Positions 6,876 to 14,686 are shown, counted from the first letter of the stretch. The stretch: 16,082 bases of DNA from Rickettsiales bacterium (GCA_028282625.1 JANQHP010000017.1:1-16082); one strand, 5' to 3'. The notes: generated by a model from the letters alone, not told the origin. Made by a program: numbers and translations.

Positions 6876-6970
6876 GTCATTCCTGCTTTGGGCAGGAATC
6901 TCTCTATCCATGTTTTTAGATGTTGCAACAGAGACTCCCGACTCGTCGCTTAGCTACTCTCGGGAATGAC
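6876..6970. repeat. Palindromic repeat (type C, copy 2)
   Basis: The ends GTCATTCCTG (6876-6885) and CGGGAATGAC (6961-6970) are complementary at 9 of 10 positions. Inside are the hairpin ATTCCTGC / GCAGGAAT (6879-6899) and an outer-right hairpin built on TCCCGA / TCGGGA. The block GTTGCAACAGAGACTCC matches, inverted, the GGAATCTCTGTTGCA block of the element at 1438-1549. It is non-coding and lies between convergent genes. Confidence 0.7.
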
Positions 6971-6983
6971 ATTGTTTTAAGAA

Positions 6984-7075
6984 CACCCCCTCATCCGCCT
7001 ACGTGCTCCGCACTACGGCGAGACAGGCCCGGGCACGTTGTGCCCACTCTCTCTCGCAAGCGGGGGAGGGGATAA
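6984..7075. repeat. Dispersed palindromic repeat (type A, copy 2)
   Basis: It shares CACCCCCTCA and a 20-base block containing GGGCAC-gtt-GTGCCC with the copy at 9-90. A module with the same ends (CCTACG...GACAGG, 6998-7027) but a different core sits at another place in the element than in copy 1, here between the CCCTCATC and CCGGGCAC blocks. The element lies between nusB and mlaC. Confidence 0.7.
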
Positions 7076-7097
7076 GGCAGTTGCGAAATGATGGAAG

Positions 7098-7727
7098 CTA
7101 TTGCTTGCTTTTGAGTTTGGTGACTTTGTGGTTCAGTTTTTGGATGAACTTGGAAAGCCCAGCGCGGGTAATCATCCCGCCAAAGTCGGAGCGTTGGGTG
7201 GTAATCAGGCTAACGCCTTCCCCGATGATATCGACCACTTTGAAGCTGCCATTGTCACTTTTTAAGCGATAGTTCACCTGGATATCGGGTTGGTTTTCGG
7301 CGCCACGAATGGTGGTTTGTATCGTATATTCGGAGTCGCCTGCAGGCGTCACGCGACCGATTTCTAATTTTTGACTGGTATAAGCCTCAAATTTGGGCAC
7401 GTAGCTGTGCAAGACATAGTCATGGTAAAGGCTGGTATATTTTTCGCGCTCTTCCTCAGATGCAGTGCGGTAATGGCGGCCCAGTGCGAAGCGCGCCATC
7501 CAGGTGGTGTCCACATTTTCGCTAAAAATGCTGGTTAAACGCGTACGCTTTTCTTGTTTGGAAAGGGCGCTATCCTCAAGAATATGGAGGACATTCTGGC
7601 TTAACGATTCAATGAATTGCTTGGGGTTGTTTTGGGCGTGTGCGGTATGCAAAAACGTGGCGCTAAGAAGCAGCAAGGCCGCAAATACCGCCGTGATGGG
7701 AGCAAAACGTTGGGAGATAACGCGCAT
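7098..7727 (-). CDS. mlaC: MlaC/Ttg2D-family periplasmic phospholipid-binding protein
   Basis: MlaC shuttles phospholipids between the outer-membrane MlaA complex and the inner-membrane MlaFEDB transporter, maintaining lipid asymmetry. The 209-residue product has a signal peptide with probable cleavage after AHA (residue 31). The toluene-tolerance Ttg2 domain follows, with recognisable segments TWMARFALGRHYRTAS, EEEREKYTSLYHDYVLHSY, VNYRLKSDNGSFKVVDIIGEGVSLI and a C-terminal RSDFGGMI. I use the ATG at 7727, five bases after the mlaA stop; a TTG codon directly upstream (7730) is an alternative. AAAGAG at the end of mlaA could serve as ribosome-binding site. mlaFED is not in this window. Confidence 0.9.
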   Translation of the reverse strand: MRVISQRFAPITAVFAALLLLSATFLHTAHAQNNPKQFIESLSQNVLHILEDSALSKQEKRTRLTSIFSENVDTTWMARFALGRHYRTASEEEREKYTSLYHDYVLHSYVPKFEAYTSQKLEIGRVTPAGDSEYTIQTTIRGAENQPDIQVNYRLKSDNGSFKVVDIIGEGVSLITTQRSDFGGMITRAGLSKFIQKLNHKVTKLKSKQ

Positions 7728-7732
7728 CAAGC

Positions 7733-8533
7733 CTACTCTTTTTCTGCTTCAGATGTGGCGCGGATTTCACGCTTAACCCGTGCAATCTCTTCTGCGCGCC
7801 GTTGCGCATAAGCGCTACGAATAGCCGAATAAGGGTCAAACGACGTTTCGTATATCTCGTCAATCGCTTCGATCAGGCCTTCGCGTGTGTGTACCACATC
7901 GGTCACGTTGATGGCGATGACTGCTGGGGTGGAGACATAGCTAAACGGGTTGGTGATGCCATCGACCGCCTTGCCGACCAAGTCACGGAAGTGGTTGGGG
8001 CCCATCAGCGGCACCATGAGGTAGGGGCCTTGATTGACGCCATAGACGGCAAGCGTTTGGCCAAAATCACGACGTTTTGCTTCAAGCCCTGCTCCTGTGG
8101 CTACACCAAACAGCCCGCCAATGCCTAGCGTGACATTGATGAAAAAGCGCCAAAAAGCGGTGAAACCCGCTTCCACATCCCCCTGCAGTACGGAATTAAT
8201 GAGGTGGTTGGGAGCCGATAAGGTATCTAGCACGTTGCCCACACGCTCTCTGCCCCATGGAGGCACGACACCACGGTAGGTTTTTGCCGCAGGTTCAAGG
8301 AACAAGCCATCGACGGTTTCATTAAACTGGAACAATCCACGGTTAAGGGTTTCGAGTGGATCCTGGTCTTGAGGCTCATTGGCCTTGATGACCACCGCAG
8401 GTGCCAAAGTGGGCTCTTGCGCGGGTGTTTCTGCCTCCATCGCGCTTGATTGCGCGTATGCAGGCGCGGCGTAGGATAGGGCAAGCGCCAACATGCTTAT
8501 CAGTAATGTCATGAAGTATGAAATGTGTTTCAT
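7733..8533 (-). CDS. mlaA: MlaA/VacJ-family outer-membrane lipid asymmetry protein, without lipobox
   Basis: MlaA removes phospholipids from the outer leaflet of the outer membrane and hands them to MlaC. The family core begins at DPLETLNRGLFQFNETVD (58-75) and runs through INSVLQGD, FFINVTLGIGGLFGVAT, FGQTLAVYGVNQGPYLMVPLMGP and a C-terminal DPYSAIRSAY. The N-terminus is an ordinary signal peptide with probable cleavage after AYA (residue 27). MlaA is normally a lipoprotein, but there is no cysteine anywhere in these 266 residues, so this one cannot be lipidated. Gene order mlaA-mlaC in a tight pair supports the call. The ATG at 8533 is preceded only by a weak AAGAG ribosome-binding site. 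Confidence 0.92.
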   Translation of the reverse strand: MKHISYFMTLLISMLALALSYAAPAYAQSSAMEAETPAQEPTLAPAVVIKANEPQDQDPLETLNRGLFQFNETVDGLFLEPAAKTYRGVVPPWGRERVGNVLDTLSAPNHLINSVLQGDVEAGFTAFWRFFINVTLGIGGLFGVATGAGLEAKRRDFGQTLAVYGVNQGPYLMVPLMGPNHFRDLVGKAVDGITNPFSYVSTPAVIAINVTDVVHTREGLIEAIDEIYETSFDPYSAIRSAYAQRRAEEIARVKREIRATSEAEKE

Positions 8534-8780
8534 GCGTTTACTCTTTATATCCTTGAGGCGCTTATAGGGAAGCGATTATCGGGTGGCGCTACAATGTCTG
8601 GTTCGACTTTTACCCGCCTGCCACTGTTCGGTGTCGCTTACCTTAATTTAGCGTACTATACAAATATGTGATCTATCTGGCGATAAAAAATATGATTTTT
8701 CATTGAAACAGTTGCAAAAAAGACACGTTCATCTAGGTTGAGGCTTATCTTGATGACCTTTTATTGTTTGGTATGGCAGC
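8534..8780. other. Divergent intergenic region between mlaA and metF
   Basis: This 247-base gap must hold the promoters of both mlaA (minus) and metF (plus). I could not find a well-spaced -35/-10 pair for either gene. There is no recognisable SAM-II riboswitch ahead of metF, and none of the palindromic repeats found in the convergent gaps. Confidence 0.4.
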
Positions 8781-9680
8781 ATGTTAGAGCCTTTTGATAC
8801 CCTTTCCTCTCATACATGGGTACAGAACCCGCCCTCTGTTTCCTTTGAGTTTTTCCCTCCCAAAACACCCGAGGGAGCAGAGAGCCTATGGCAGACCGTG
8901 CTGCAGCTGGAGGCACTTAATCCAGATTTTGTTTCGGTGACCTACGGCGCTGGAGGGAGTACGCGTGAGCATACGCATCGCACGGTCACGCGGATGGTCA
9001 AGGAAACAGGGCTGAAGCCTGCCGCGCACCTGACGTGCGTGGGTTCCTCGCGCGAGGAAATTGATGGCATTGCGCAGGATTACTGGGAGCAGGGCGTACG
9101 GCATATTGTGGCGCTGCGTGGTGATCCGCCACAAGGAGGTGATGGTGCTTACGTGCCGCATCCCGGTGGTTATGCGTATGCGAGCGACCTGGTGGAAGGG
9201 TTAAAGCAGGTCGCGAATTTTGAGATTAGCGTGGCGGCTTATCCGGAAACGCATCCGGACGCGGTGAGTGAGGAAAAGGATTTGGATTATTTAAAGCAGA
9301 AAATAGATGCCGGTGCGACGCGTGCGATTACCCAGTTTTTCTTTGAGGATGACGTGTATTTGCGGTTTTTGGAGCGGGTAGAAAAGGCCGGTATTTCTGC
9401 GCCGATTGTGCCTGGGATTCTGCTGATTTCCAATGTGGCGCAGATGCATCGTTTTGCAGGGCAGTGCGGGGCATCGGTGCCAAAATGGATGGCTGAATTG
9501 CTGGAAGGGGCGGACGATCATCCGCGTCAACGGGATCTGTTAACGACGATGATTGCCTCGGAGCAATGCCGGCGGCTGCGTGCACAGGGTGTGGACCAGT
9601 TCCACTTTTATACGCTGAACCGCGCCGATGCGGTGAGCGCGGTGTGCCGTACGCTGGGCATTGTGGCGAAGAAAGGGTAG
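8781..9680 (+). CDS. metF: 5,10-methylenetetrahydrofolate reductase
   Basis: MetF is a flavoprotein that reduces methylene-tetrahydrofolate to 5-methyl-tetrahydrofolate, the methyl donor for methionine synthesis. The 299-residue length equals that of the bacterial enzyme. Visible motifs are SFEFFPPKT with the catalytic Glu23, VTYGAGGSTRE (53-63), HLTCVG, ALRGDPP with Asp115 near the FAD/folate site, ITQFFFEDDVY (183-193) with the folate-binding Gln185, and FHFYTLNR close to the C-terminus. Promoter and ribosome-binding site are not obvious. The following gene starts nine bases after the stop and is probably cotranscribed. Confidence 0.96.
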   Translation: MLEPFDTLSSHTWVQNPPSVSFEFFPPKTPEGAESLWQTVLQLEALNPDFVSVTYGAGGSTREHTHRTVTRMVKETGLKPAAHLTCVGSSREEIDGIAQDYWEQGVRHIVALRGDPPQGGDGAYVPHPGGYAYASDLVEGLKQVANFEISVAAYPETHPDAVSEEKDLDYLKQKIDAGATRAITQFFFEDDVYLRFLERVEKAGISAPIVPGILLISNVAQMHRFAGQCGASVPKWMAELLEGADDHPRQRDLLTTMIASEQCRRLRAQGVDQFHFYTLNRADAVSAVCRTLGIVAKKG

Positions 9681-9689
9681 TACGCTGCG

Positions 9690-10445
9690 ATGGGGCCTTT
9701 GACCTCCCACGAGATCGATTACACGATCCACGGTGCGGATATGCAATATGTGGAGGTGGTGCTGGACCCGGGCGAAGCGGTGGTGGCCGAAGCCGGGGCG
9801 ATGATGTATATGGATGAAGGCATCCAGATGGATACGCGCATTGGGGATGGAAGCAAGCAGCATAGCGGGATGTTGGGCTCGTTGCTGGGTGCGGGCAAGC
9901 GGATGTTGGCGGGGGAGGGCGCTTTTGTGACGTTTTTCACCAACCATGCGACCCAGCGACGCACCGTGGCGTTTTCCACCAGCCACCCGGGCGAGATTAT
10001 TCCGCTGGATCTGCGGGAGCTTGGCGGGAGCATTTTATGCCAGAAACATGCCTTTATTTGTGGTGCGAAGGGTGTGGCGCTTAGTGTGGGCTTTACCAAA
10101 CGGATTGCGACCGGCTTTTTTGGTGGAGAAGGGTTTGTGCTGCAGCGCTTGCGCGGAGATGGGTTGGTTTTTGTGCATGCGGGTGGCTCGGTGCAGCGCA
10201 AGGAGCTGGCGCCCGGGCAGGTGGTTTATGTGGATACGGGCAGCCTGGTGGCGTTTACCGAGTCGGTGGATTTTAATATCAGCGTGGTGAAGGGGGTGGG
10301 CAGTATGCTTTTTGGTGGCGAGCAGCTTTTTCTGACCAAAATGGTGGGGCCTGGGAGTGTGTGGATTCAGTCGATGCCGTTCCCACGGCTGATGGCGCAT
10401 ATCACCTATGAAATGCTGGAGAGGCTGCAAAAGCAAAAACGCTAG
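9690..10445 (+). CDS. AIM24/TIGR00266-family protein
   Basis: The 251-residue product matches the TIGR00266 (AIM24) family, a double-stranded beta-helix fold of unknown biochemical role; its yeast relative Aim24 affects mitochondrial inner-membrane organisation. Typical family features visible are MQYVEVVLDPGEAVVAEAGAM near the N-terminus, glycine-rich FFTNHA and GEIIPLDL segments, FICGAKGVALSVGF, and the repeated turn motifs FFGGEGFVLQRLRGDG and LFGGEQLFLTKMVGPG. There is no signal peptide or membrane helix. It starts nine bases after metF with an AAAGGG sequence in the metF tail as possible ribosome-binding site. The gene order suggests cotranscription but gives no clue to function. Confidence 0.88.
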   Translation: MGPLTSHEIDYTIHGADMQYVEVVLDPGEAVVAEAGAMMYMDEGIQMDTRIGDGSKQHSGMLGSLLGAGKRMLAGEGAFVTFFTNHATQRRTVAFSTSHPGEIIPLDLRELGGSILCQKHAFICGAKGVALSVGFTKRIATGFFGGEGFVLQRLRGDGLVFVHAGGSVQRKELAPGQVVYVDTGSLVAFTESVDFNISVVKGVGSMLFGGEQLFLTKMVGPGSVWIQSMPFPRLMAHITYEMLERLQKQKR

Positions 10446-10471
10446 AGCAGATTTTTAAAGCAAAAAAGAAG

Positions 10472-10500
10472 GTGAAAACCCCGCATCGTGCTGCTATATA
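10472..10500 (+). promoter_or_regulatory. Candidate promoter of eno
   Basis: GTGAAA (10472-10477) and TATATA (10495-10500) are 17 bases apart, each matching the sigma-70 consensus at about four of six positions, and the start codon follows 45 bases later. This is the best pair in the 100-base gap between the AIM24-family gene and eno. It is a weak call. Confidence 0.3.
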
Positions 10501-10545
10501 ACATGGATTGAACGTTTCATTGATCACCAAAAAGAGAGTTGGCAT

Positions 10546-11832
10546 ATGGCCGATATTATTGCCATTTACGGACGTGAAATTTTAGACAGTCGCGGCAATC
10601 CCACCGTGGAAGTGGATGTGGAGCTGGAAGACGGCGCGCTTGGACGTGCGGCCGTACCTTCAGGTGCTTCGACCGGCAGCATGGAGGCGCTGGAATTGCG
10701 CGATGGTGAAGAAGGGCGCTATTTGGGCAAGGGGGTGCAAAAGGCCGTGGCTTCGGTCAATGGCGAGATTGCGGACGCGCTGATTGGTATGGACGCGCAG
10801 TGGCAGTCGATTATTGATCATGCGATGATTCAGCTTGATGGCACCCAGAATAAGGCGCGGCTTGGGGCGAACGCGATGCTGGGTGTGTCGTTGGCGATTG
10901 CGAAGGCGGCTGCGATGAGTGCGGGCTTGCCGCTTTATGCGTATCTCGGTGGGGTCAATGCCACGCTGTTGCCGGTGCCGATGATGAATATTATCAATGG
11001 TGGTGCGCATGCGAATAACGGGATTGATATCCAGGAATTTATGGTGATGCCGGTGGGGGCGAAGGATATGCGGGAAGCCGTACGCATGGGCGCGGAGATT
11101 TTCCAGGTGCTGCGTCAGGATTTGGCCGCCGGTGGGCATAGCACGGCTGTGGGCGATGAAGGCGGCTTTGCCGCGGATTTGGCCGGGAGTAAAGAGGCGC
11201 TGGATTGCATCATGCGTGCGGTGGAAAAGGCCGGTTACACACCGGGTGAGGATGTGGTGCTGGCGCTGGACGCGGCAGCTTCCGAGTTTTTTGAGGATGG
11301 GAAATATGTGCTTAAGGGTGAGAAGCAGACGCTTTCTGCCGAGCAGATGGTGCGGTATTACGAAGAGTTGGTGGGTGCTTACCCGATTGTGTCGATCGAA
11401 GACGGTATGGATGAGCAGGACCGCGAAGGCTGGAAGGCGCTGACCCAGGCATTGGGCCGCAAGGTGCAGCTGGTGGGGGATGATCTGTTTGTGACCCATC
11501 CGCAGAAAATTGCAGAGGGCATTGAAGAAGGACTTGGCAATGCGGTGCTGGTGAAGGTCAATCAGATCGGTACGCTAACCGAAACGCTGGAGGCGGTGAA
11601 TATCGCCACGCGTGCAGGGTACAACTGCGTGCTCTCGCATCGCTCCGGTGAGACGGAAGATACCACGATTGCGCATATTGCGGTTGGGACCAATTGTGGG
11701 CAGATCAAAACCGGATCGCTCTCGCGCTCGGACCGGCTGGCGAAATATAACGAGCTGCTGCGGATTGAGGAAACGCTCAGCAGTGCGGCGCATTATGGCG
11801 GAGAGCTGCTGCGTAAAAGCCTGGCGCGGTAG
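10546..11832 (+). CDS. eno: Enolase (phosphopyruvate hydratase)
   Basis: Enolase interconverts 2-phosphoglycerate and phosphoenolpyruvate in glycolysis; in many proteobacteria it also sits in the RNA degradosome. The 428-residue protein is full length. It shows the loop GASTGSMEALELRDG (40-54), HANNGIDIQEFMV (155-167), GDEGGF (203-208) with the proton donor Glu205, Mg ligands Asp242 (ALDAAASEF), Glu285 (SIEDGMDEQD) and Asp312 (GDDLFVT), the base Lys337 in LVKVNQ, and the signature SHRSGETEDTTIA (364-376). AGAGAG lies ahead of the ATG. All key residues are present, so I expect an active enzyme. Confidence 0.98.
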   Translation: MADIIAIYGREILDSRGNPTVEVDVELEDGALGRAAVPSGASTGSMEALELRDGEEGRYLGKGVQKAVASVNGEIADALIGMDAQWQSIIDHAMIQLDGTQNKARLGANAMLGVSLAIAKAAAMSAGLPLYAYLGGVNATLLPVPMMNIINGGAHANNGIDIQEFMVMPVGAKDMREAVRMGAEIFQVLRQDLAAGGHSTAVGDEGGFAADLAGSKEALDCIMRAVEKAGYTPGEDVVLALDAAASEFFEDGKYVLKGEKQTLSAEQMVRYYEELVGAYPIVSIEDGMDEQDREGWKALTQALGRKVQLVGDDLFVTHPQKIAEGIEEGLGNAVLVKVNQIGTLTETLEAVNIATRAGYNCVLSHRSGETEDTTIAHIAVGTNCGQIKTGSLSRSDRLAKYNELLRIEETLSSAAHYGGELLRKSLAR

Positions 11833-11840
11833 GGGGCAGG

Positions 11841-11911
11841 AATTGTTAGTGGTTAGAGTTGAGGCGTGAGAGTGGAGAGTTGAGTGAGTGGCAAGTTTCA
11901 AGTTGCAAGTG
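11841..11911. repeat. Dispersed repeat (type B, copy 2, inverted)
   Basis: Read on the minus strand this block begins CACTTGCAACTTGAAACTTGC, has CAACTCTCCACTCT in the middle and ends CACTAACAATT, the same order as at 109-166 with short indels. It lies eight bases after the eno stop, in the gap between convergent genes. Confidence 0.7.
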
Positions 11912-11945
11912 GATGCTCCGGGTTCCGTGTTCAGGGCTTCACGCT

Positions 11946-11978
11946 CCGTCATCCCGCGACTCGATCGCGGGATGACGG
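11946..11978. repeat. GTCATCCCGCGA palindrome (type D, copy 2)
   Basis: A perfect 14-bp stem, CCGTCATCCCGCGA (11946-11959) with TCGCGGGATGACGG (11965-11978), surrounds a five-base loop. A shorter relative is at 1567-1590. Between the convergent eno and ETF-QO genes it is the only strong hairpin, so it may double as a bidirectional terminator, but no T-run follows on either strand. Confidence 0.75.
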
Positions 11979-12016
11979 GGAAAGCGATGACGAGGGAAGA
12001 AGCTGGCGGTTGTTTA

Positions 12017-13723
12017 TCACATGTTCGGATAGTTGGGGCCGCCGCCGCCCTCAGGTGTCACCCAGTGGATGTTTTGGGTGGGGTCTTTGATGTCGCAGGT
12101 TTTGCAGTGCAGGCAATTTTGCGCGTTGACGTGGATGCGGCTGCCTTGTTCGTCCTCCACGCGCTCATAGACACCTGCCGGGCAGTAATAGGTTTCTGGG
12201 TCGCCGTAGATTTCCTGATTGAGGCGCTGCTTTTCATTCGAGTGGCTTAGTTTAAGGTGTGAGGGTTGGTCTTCCTCGTGGTTGGTATTGGAAAGGTAGA
12301 CGCTTGAAAGCAGGTCGAAGGTGAGTGTTCCATCGGGTTTGGGATAGGTGATGTTGGTGACGTCTTTGATCGGCGTTAGGCTGGTATGGTCGGCGTGGTG
12401 CTTGAAGGTCCAGGGCGCATGTCCGCGCAGGATGTAGGTATCGAGTGCGGCGTAAAGCAGGCCGCGCTTGAGGCCCCAGCGCATGGCCGGGCGGATATTA
12501 CGTGCGCGGTGGAGCTCTTTGTAAATGGTGGTGCCGACTCGGTATTCATAGTCTGACTCGACTTCACAGTATACCTGCCCATCGTCTCCGCCTTGGGTTA
12601 ATGCCTCGCATACGGAATCTGCCAGATATATGCCCGACCACATGGCGTTGTGGATGCCTTTGATTTTGGGCACGTTGAGGAAACCTGCGGCACATCCCAT
12701 CAGTGCGCCACCCGGGAAGGTGAGTTTAGGCAGGGATTGCAAGCCGCCTTCGTTAAGAGCGCGGGCGCCATACGCGATGCGGGTGCCACCTTCTAACACC
12801 TCACGGATGGCAGGGTGCGTTTTAAAACGCTGCATCTCCTCAAAAGGGCTTAAGGTAGGGTTTTGGTAATCCAGCCCCACGACGAAACCCACGGCAACCT
12901 GGTTGTTAGCCATGTGGTAGAGGAATCCGCCGCCATAGGTGGCGTGGTCCAGCGGCCAGCCGATGGTGTGGACGACCTTGCCGGGCGTGTGCTTTTCTGC
13001 GGGAATTTCCCAAAGCTCTTTGACGCCCAGGCCATACGTTTGTGGGCTGCCCCAGATATCTTCTCGCTCTCTTAGGCCGAATTTTTCCTCTAATGCTTTG
13101 GTAAGGCTACCGCGGCAGCCTTCACCGATCAGGGTATATTTGGCATGCATTTCCATCGGCGGCTGATAGCCGGCTTTTTTGCTACCATCTTTGGCAATAC
13201 CAAACGCGCCGGTGCGGACCCCTTTAACGGCACCATGCTCGTCATAAAGGATTTCTGCGGCTGGGAATCCTGGGAAGATCTGGACGCCAAGGCTTTCAGC
13301 CTCCTGCGCTAAGAAGCGGCAGAGATTCCCAAGACTTAAAACGAAATTGCCCCGATTGTGCATTTGCGGAGGGGTGGGCAGGCGCTGGCCTTTTTTCTCG
13401 GTCAAGAACAGGAAATGGTCGGTGGTAGCGGGGTTGAGGAGGTCGGTAAAGCCCTTTGCTTTGGCGCGCTCCTGCCAATCAGGGAGTAGTTCATTCAGCG
13501 CTGCGGGTTCCAGCACCGCGCCAGCCAAGAGATGGGCGCCGACTTCCGCCCCTTTTTCCAGTACACAGATATTGAAGCTTTTTCCTTCCTTTTTAGCCTG
13601 TTGCGCCAAGCGGATGGCCGCAGCTAAGCCGGAAGGACCCGCACCGATAATCAGCGCATCGCATTCCATCACCTCGTAGGTTTCTTCGGTAGGATTTGGG
13701 GTGGCAGAAGCAGTATCAGACAT
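12017..13723 (-). CDS. Electron transfer flavoprotein-ubiquinone oxidoreductase
   Basis: This membrane-associated FAD/[4Fe-4S] enzyme passes electrons from electron transfer flavoprotein to ubiquinone, linking fatty-acid and amino-acid oxidation to the respiratory chain. The 568-residue product begins with an FAD-binding Rossmann motif, ALIIGAGPSGLAAAIRLA (23-40). The middle has GCAAGFLNVPKIKGIHNAM and GIYLAD. The C-terminal ferredoxin-like domain carries the four cluster cysteines Cys514 (CPAGVYE), Cys537, Cys540 and Cys543 (NCLHCKTCDIKDPTQNI) and ends in the family-typical EGGGGPNYPNM. No large part is missing. The ATG at 13723 has no clear Shine-Dalgarno. ETF itself is not in this window. 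The gene diverges from the UDG gene across 83 bases in which I see no certain promoter. Confidence 0.97.
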   Translation of the reverse strand: MSDTASATPNPTEETYEVMECDALIIGAGPSGLAAAIRLAQQAKKEGKSFNICVLEKGAEVGAHLLAGAVLEPAALNELLPDWQERAKAKGFTDLLNPATTDHFLFLTEKKGQRLPTPPQMHNRGNFVLSLGNLCRFLAQEAESLGVQIFPGFPAAEILYDEHGAVKGVRTGAFGIAKDGSKKAGYQPPMEMHAKYTLIGEGCRGSLTKALEEKFGLREREDIWGSPQTYGLGVKELWEIPAEKHTPGKVVHTIGWPLDHATYGGGFLYHMANNQVAVGFVVGLDYQNPTLSPFEEMQRFKTHPAIREVLEGGTRIAYGARALNEGGLQSLPKLTFPGGALMGCAAGFLNVPKIKGIHNAMWSGIYLADSVCEALTQGGDDGQVYCEVESDYEYRVGTTIYKELHRARNIRPAMRWGLKRGLLYAALDTYILRGHAPWTFKHHADHTSLTPIKDVTNITYPKPDGTLTFDLLSSVYLSNTNHEEDQPSHLKLSHSNEKQRLNQEIYGDPETYYCPAGVYERVEDEQGSRIHVNAQNCLHCKTCDIKDPTQNIHWVTPEGGGGPNYPNM

Positions 13724-13806
13724 GGTATGTTCGTTATGGTTTGATGGAAGATATGCTTAAACGTACAGCATAACCAAGCCTTATTGTAGCATAAAGAGAG
13801 CAGCGG

Positions 13807-14673
13807 ATGAAGCAGAAGCGTTCCAACATCAAAGCGTTGTTGCAATGGCAGCTTGAGATGGGCGCGGACGAGGCGATAGCCTCGGTGCCGGGTTCGCTTT
13901 TGGCAGAGGAGGTGGAAGTGGAGACTAAAAAGGCCGATGGGTTGGCTGAAAAGGAGCCTGCCTCTTTTGTGGCACCTCCTTTAACCCCGTCCAAAGCGCC
14001 TGGTGCTGCGCGCACGCACGTGCCATCGCGCGGTGTAGCCGTGCCGCCTGCGGAGGCAAAAGCCAACGCGCAGGCGTTGGCGGATGCGGCACATGACCTG
14101 GAGACGCTGCGTCAAGCAGTCGAGCAGTTTGAAGGCTTGGCGATTCAGAAAACCGCGACGCATACCGTGTTTTGTGATGGTAATCCTAAGGCGCCACTGA
14201 TGATTATTGGGGAGGCACCCGGTGCGAATGAAGATGCAACCGGTATTCCTTTTTGTGGAGATAGCGGTCAGTTGATGGACAAGTTGTTTGAGTGGGGCGG
14301 GTTTTCGCGTGCCACTAATCTTTATATTAGTAATACACTGTTTTGGCGTCCTCCGGGTAACAGAAAGCCCACACCGGAAGAGGTGGAGATATGTCGTCCT
14401 TTCGTGGAGAAGCATATTGCGTTGGTGCAGCCTAAAGCCTTGCTGCTCGTGGGCGCTACCGCGGCTTCAGGGCTGCTTGGCACGACGCAAGGGATCACGC
14501 GGATTCGTGGGCAGTGGCATGAATATAGCAACCCTTTTATGCACGAAACGATTCCTGCGATGCCGCTGCTGCATCCTTCTTACTTACTCCGGCAGCCGGG
14601 GCAGAAGCGCTATTTCTGGCAGGATGTGTTGCAACTGAAGCACTGGTGCATAGCCCAGAAAATTTCTGCTTGA
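13807..14673 (+). CDS. Uracil-DNA glycosylase, family 4-like
   Basis: The enzyme removes uracil from DNA to start base-excision repair. Residues 1-95 are a poorly conserved, Ala/Pro/Glu-rich extension. The catalytic domain (about 98-288) has the family-4 motifs GEAPGANED (135-143), a GQL segment after FCGDS, ISNTLFWRPPGNRKP (174-188) and HPSYLLR (256-262). Archaeal and bacterial family-4 enzymes hold a [4Fe-4S] cluster through four cysteines. Here the usual N-terminal cysteine position in the EGC segment is Leu111 and the KCRPP position is Trp180, while Cys196 is kept. Cys123 and Cys150 are also present. Whether a cluster forms is unclear. The ATG at 13807 follows a purine-rich AGAGAGCAGCGG stretch. 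The older annotation for such proteins is phage SPO1 DNA polymerase-related. Confidence 0.9.
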   Translation: MKQKRSNIKALLQWQLEMGADEAIASVPGSLLAEEVEVETKKADGLAEKEPASFVAPPLTPSKAPGAARTHVPSRGVAVPPAEAKANAQALADAAHDLETLRQAVEQFEGLAIQKTATHTVFCDGNPKAPLMIIGEAPGANEDATGIPFCGDSGQLMDKLFEWGGFSRATNLYISNTLFWRPPGNRKPTPEEVEICRPFVEKHIALVQPKALLLVGATAASGLLGTTQGITRIRGQWHEYSNPFMHETIPAMPLLHPSYLLRQPGQKRYFWQDVLQLKHWCIAQKISA

Positions 14674-14686
14674 AACTCTCTTTTTA

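Noticed and set aside
1..7075. CRISPR array, suggested by several short repeats
   Set aside because: Repeats are few, unequal, differently oriented and not separated by uniform spacers, and no cas-like gene is present.
8534..8780. SAM riboswitch ahead of metF
   Set aside because: None of the conserved SAM-II or SAM-I blocks could be found in the gap.
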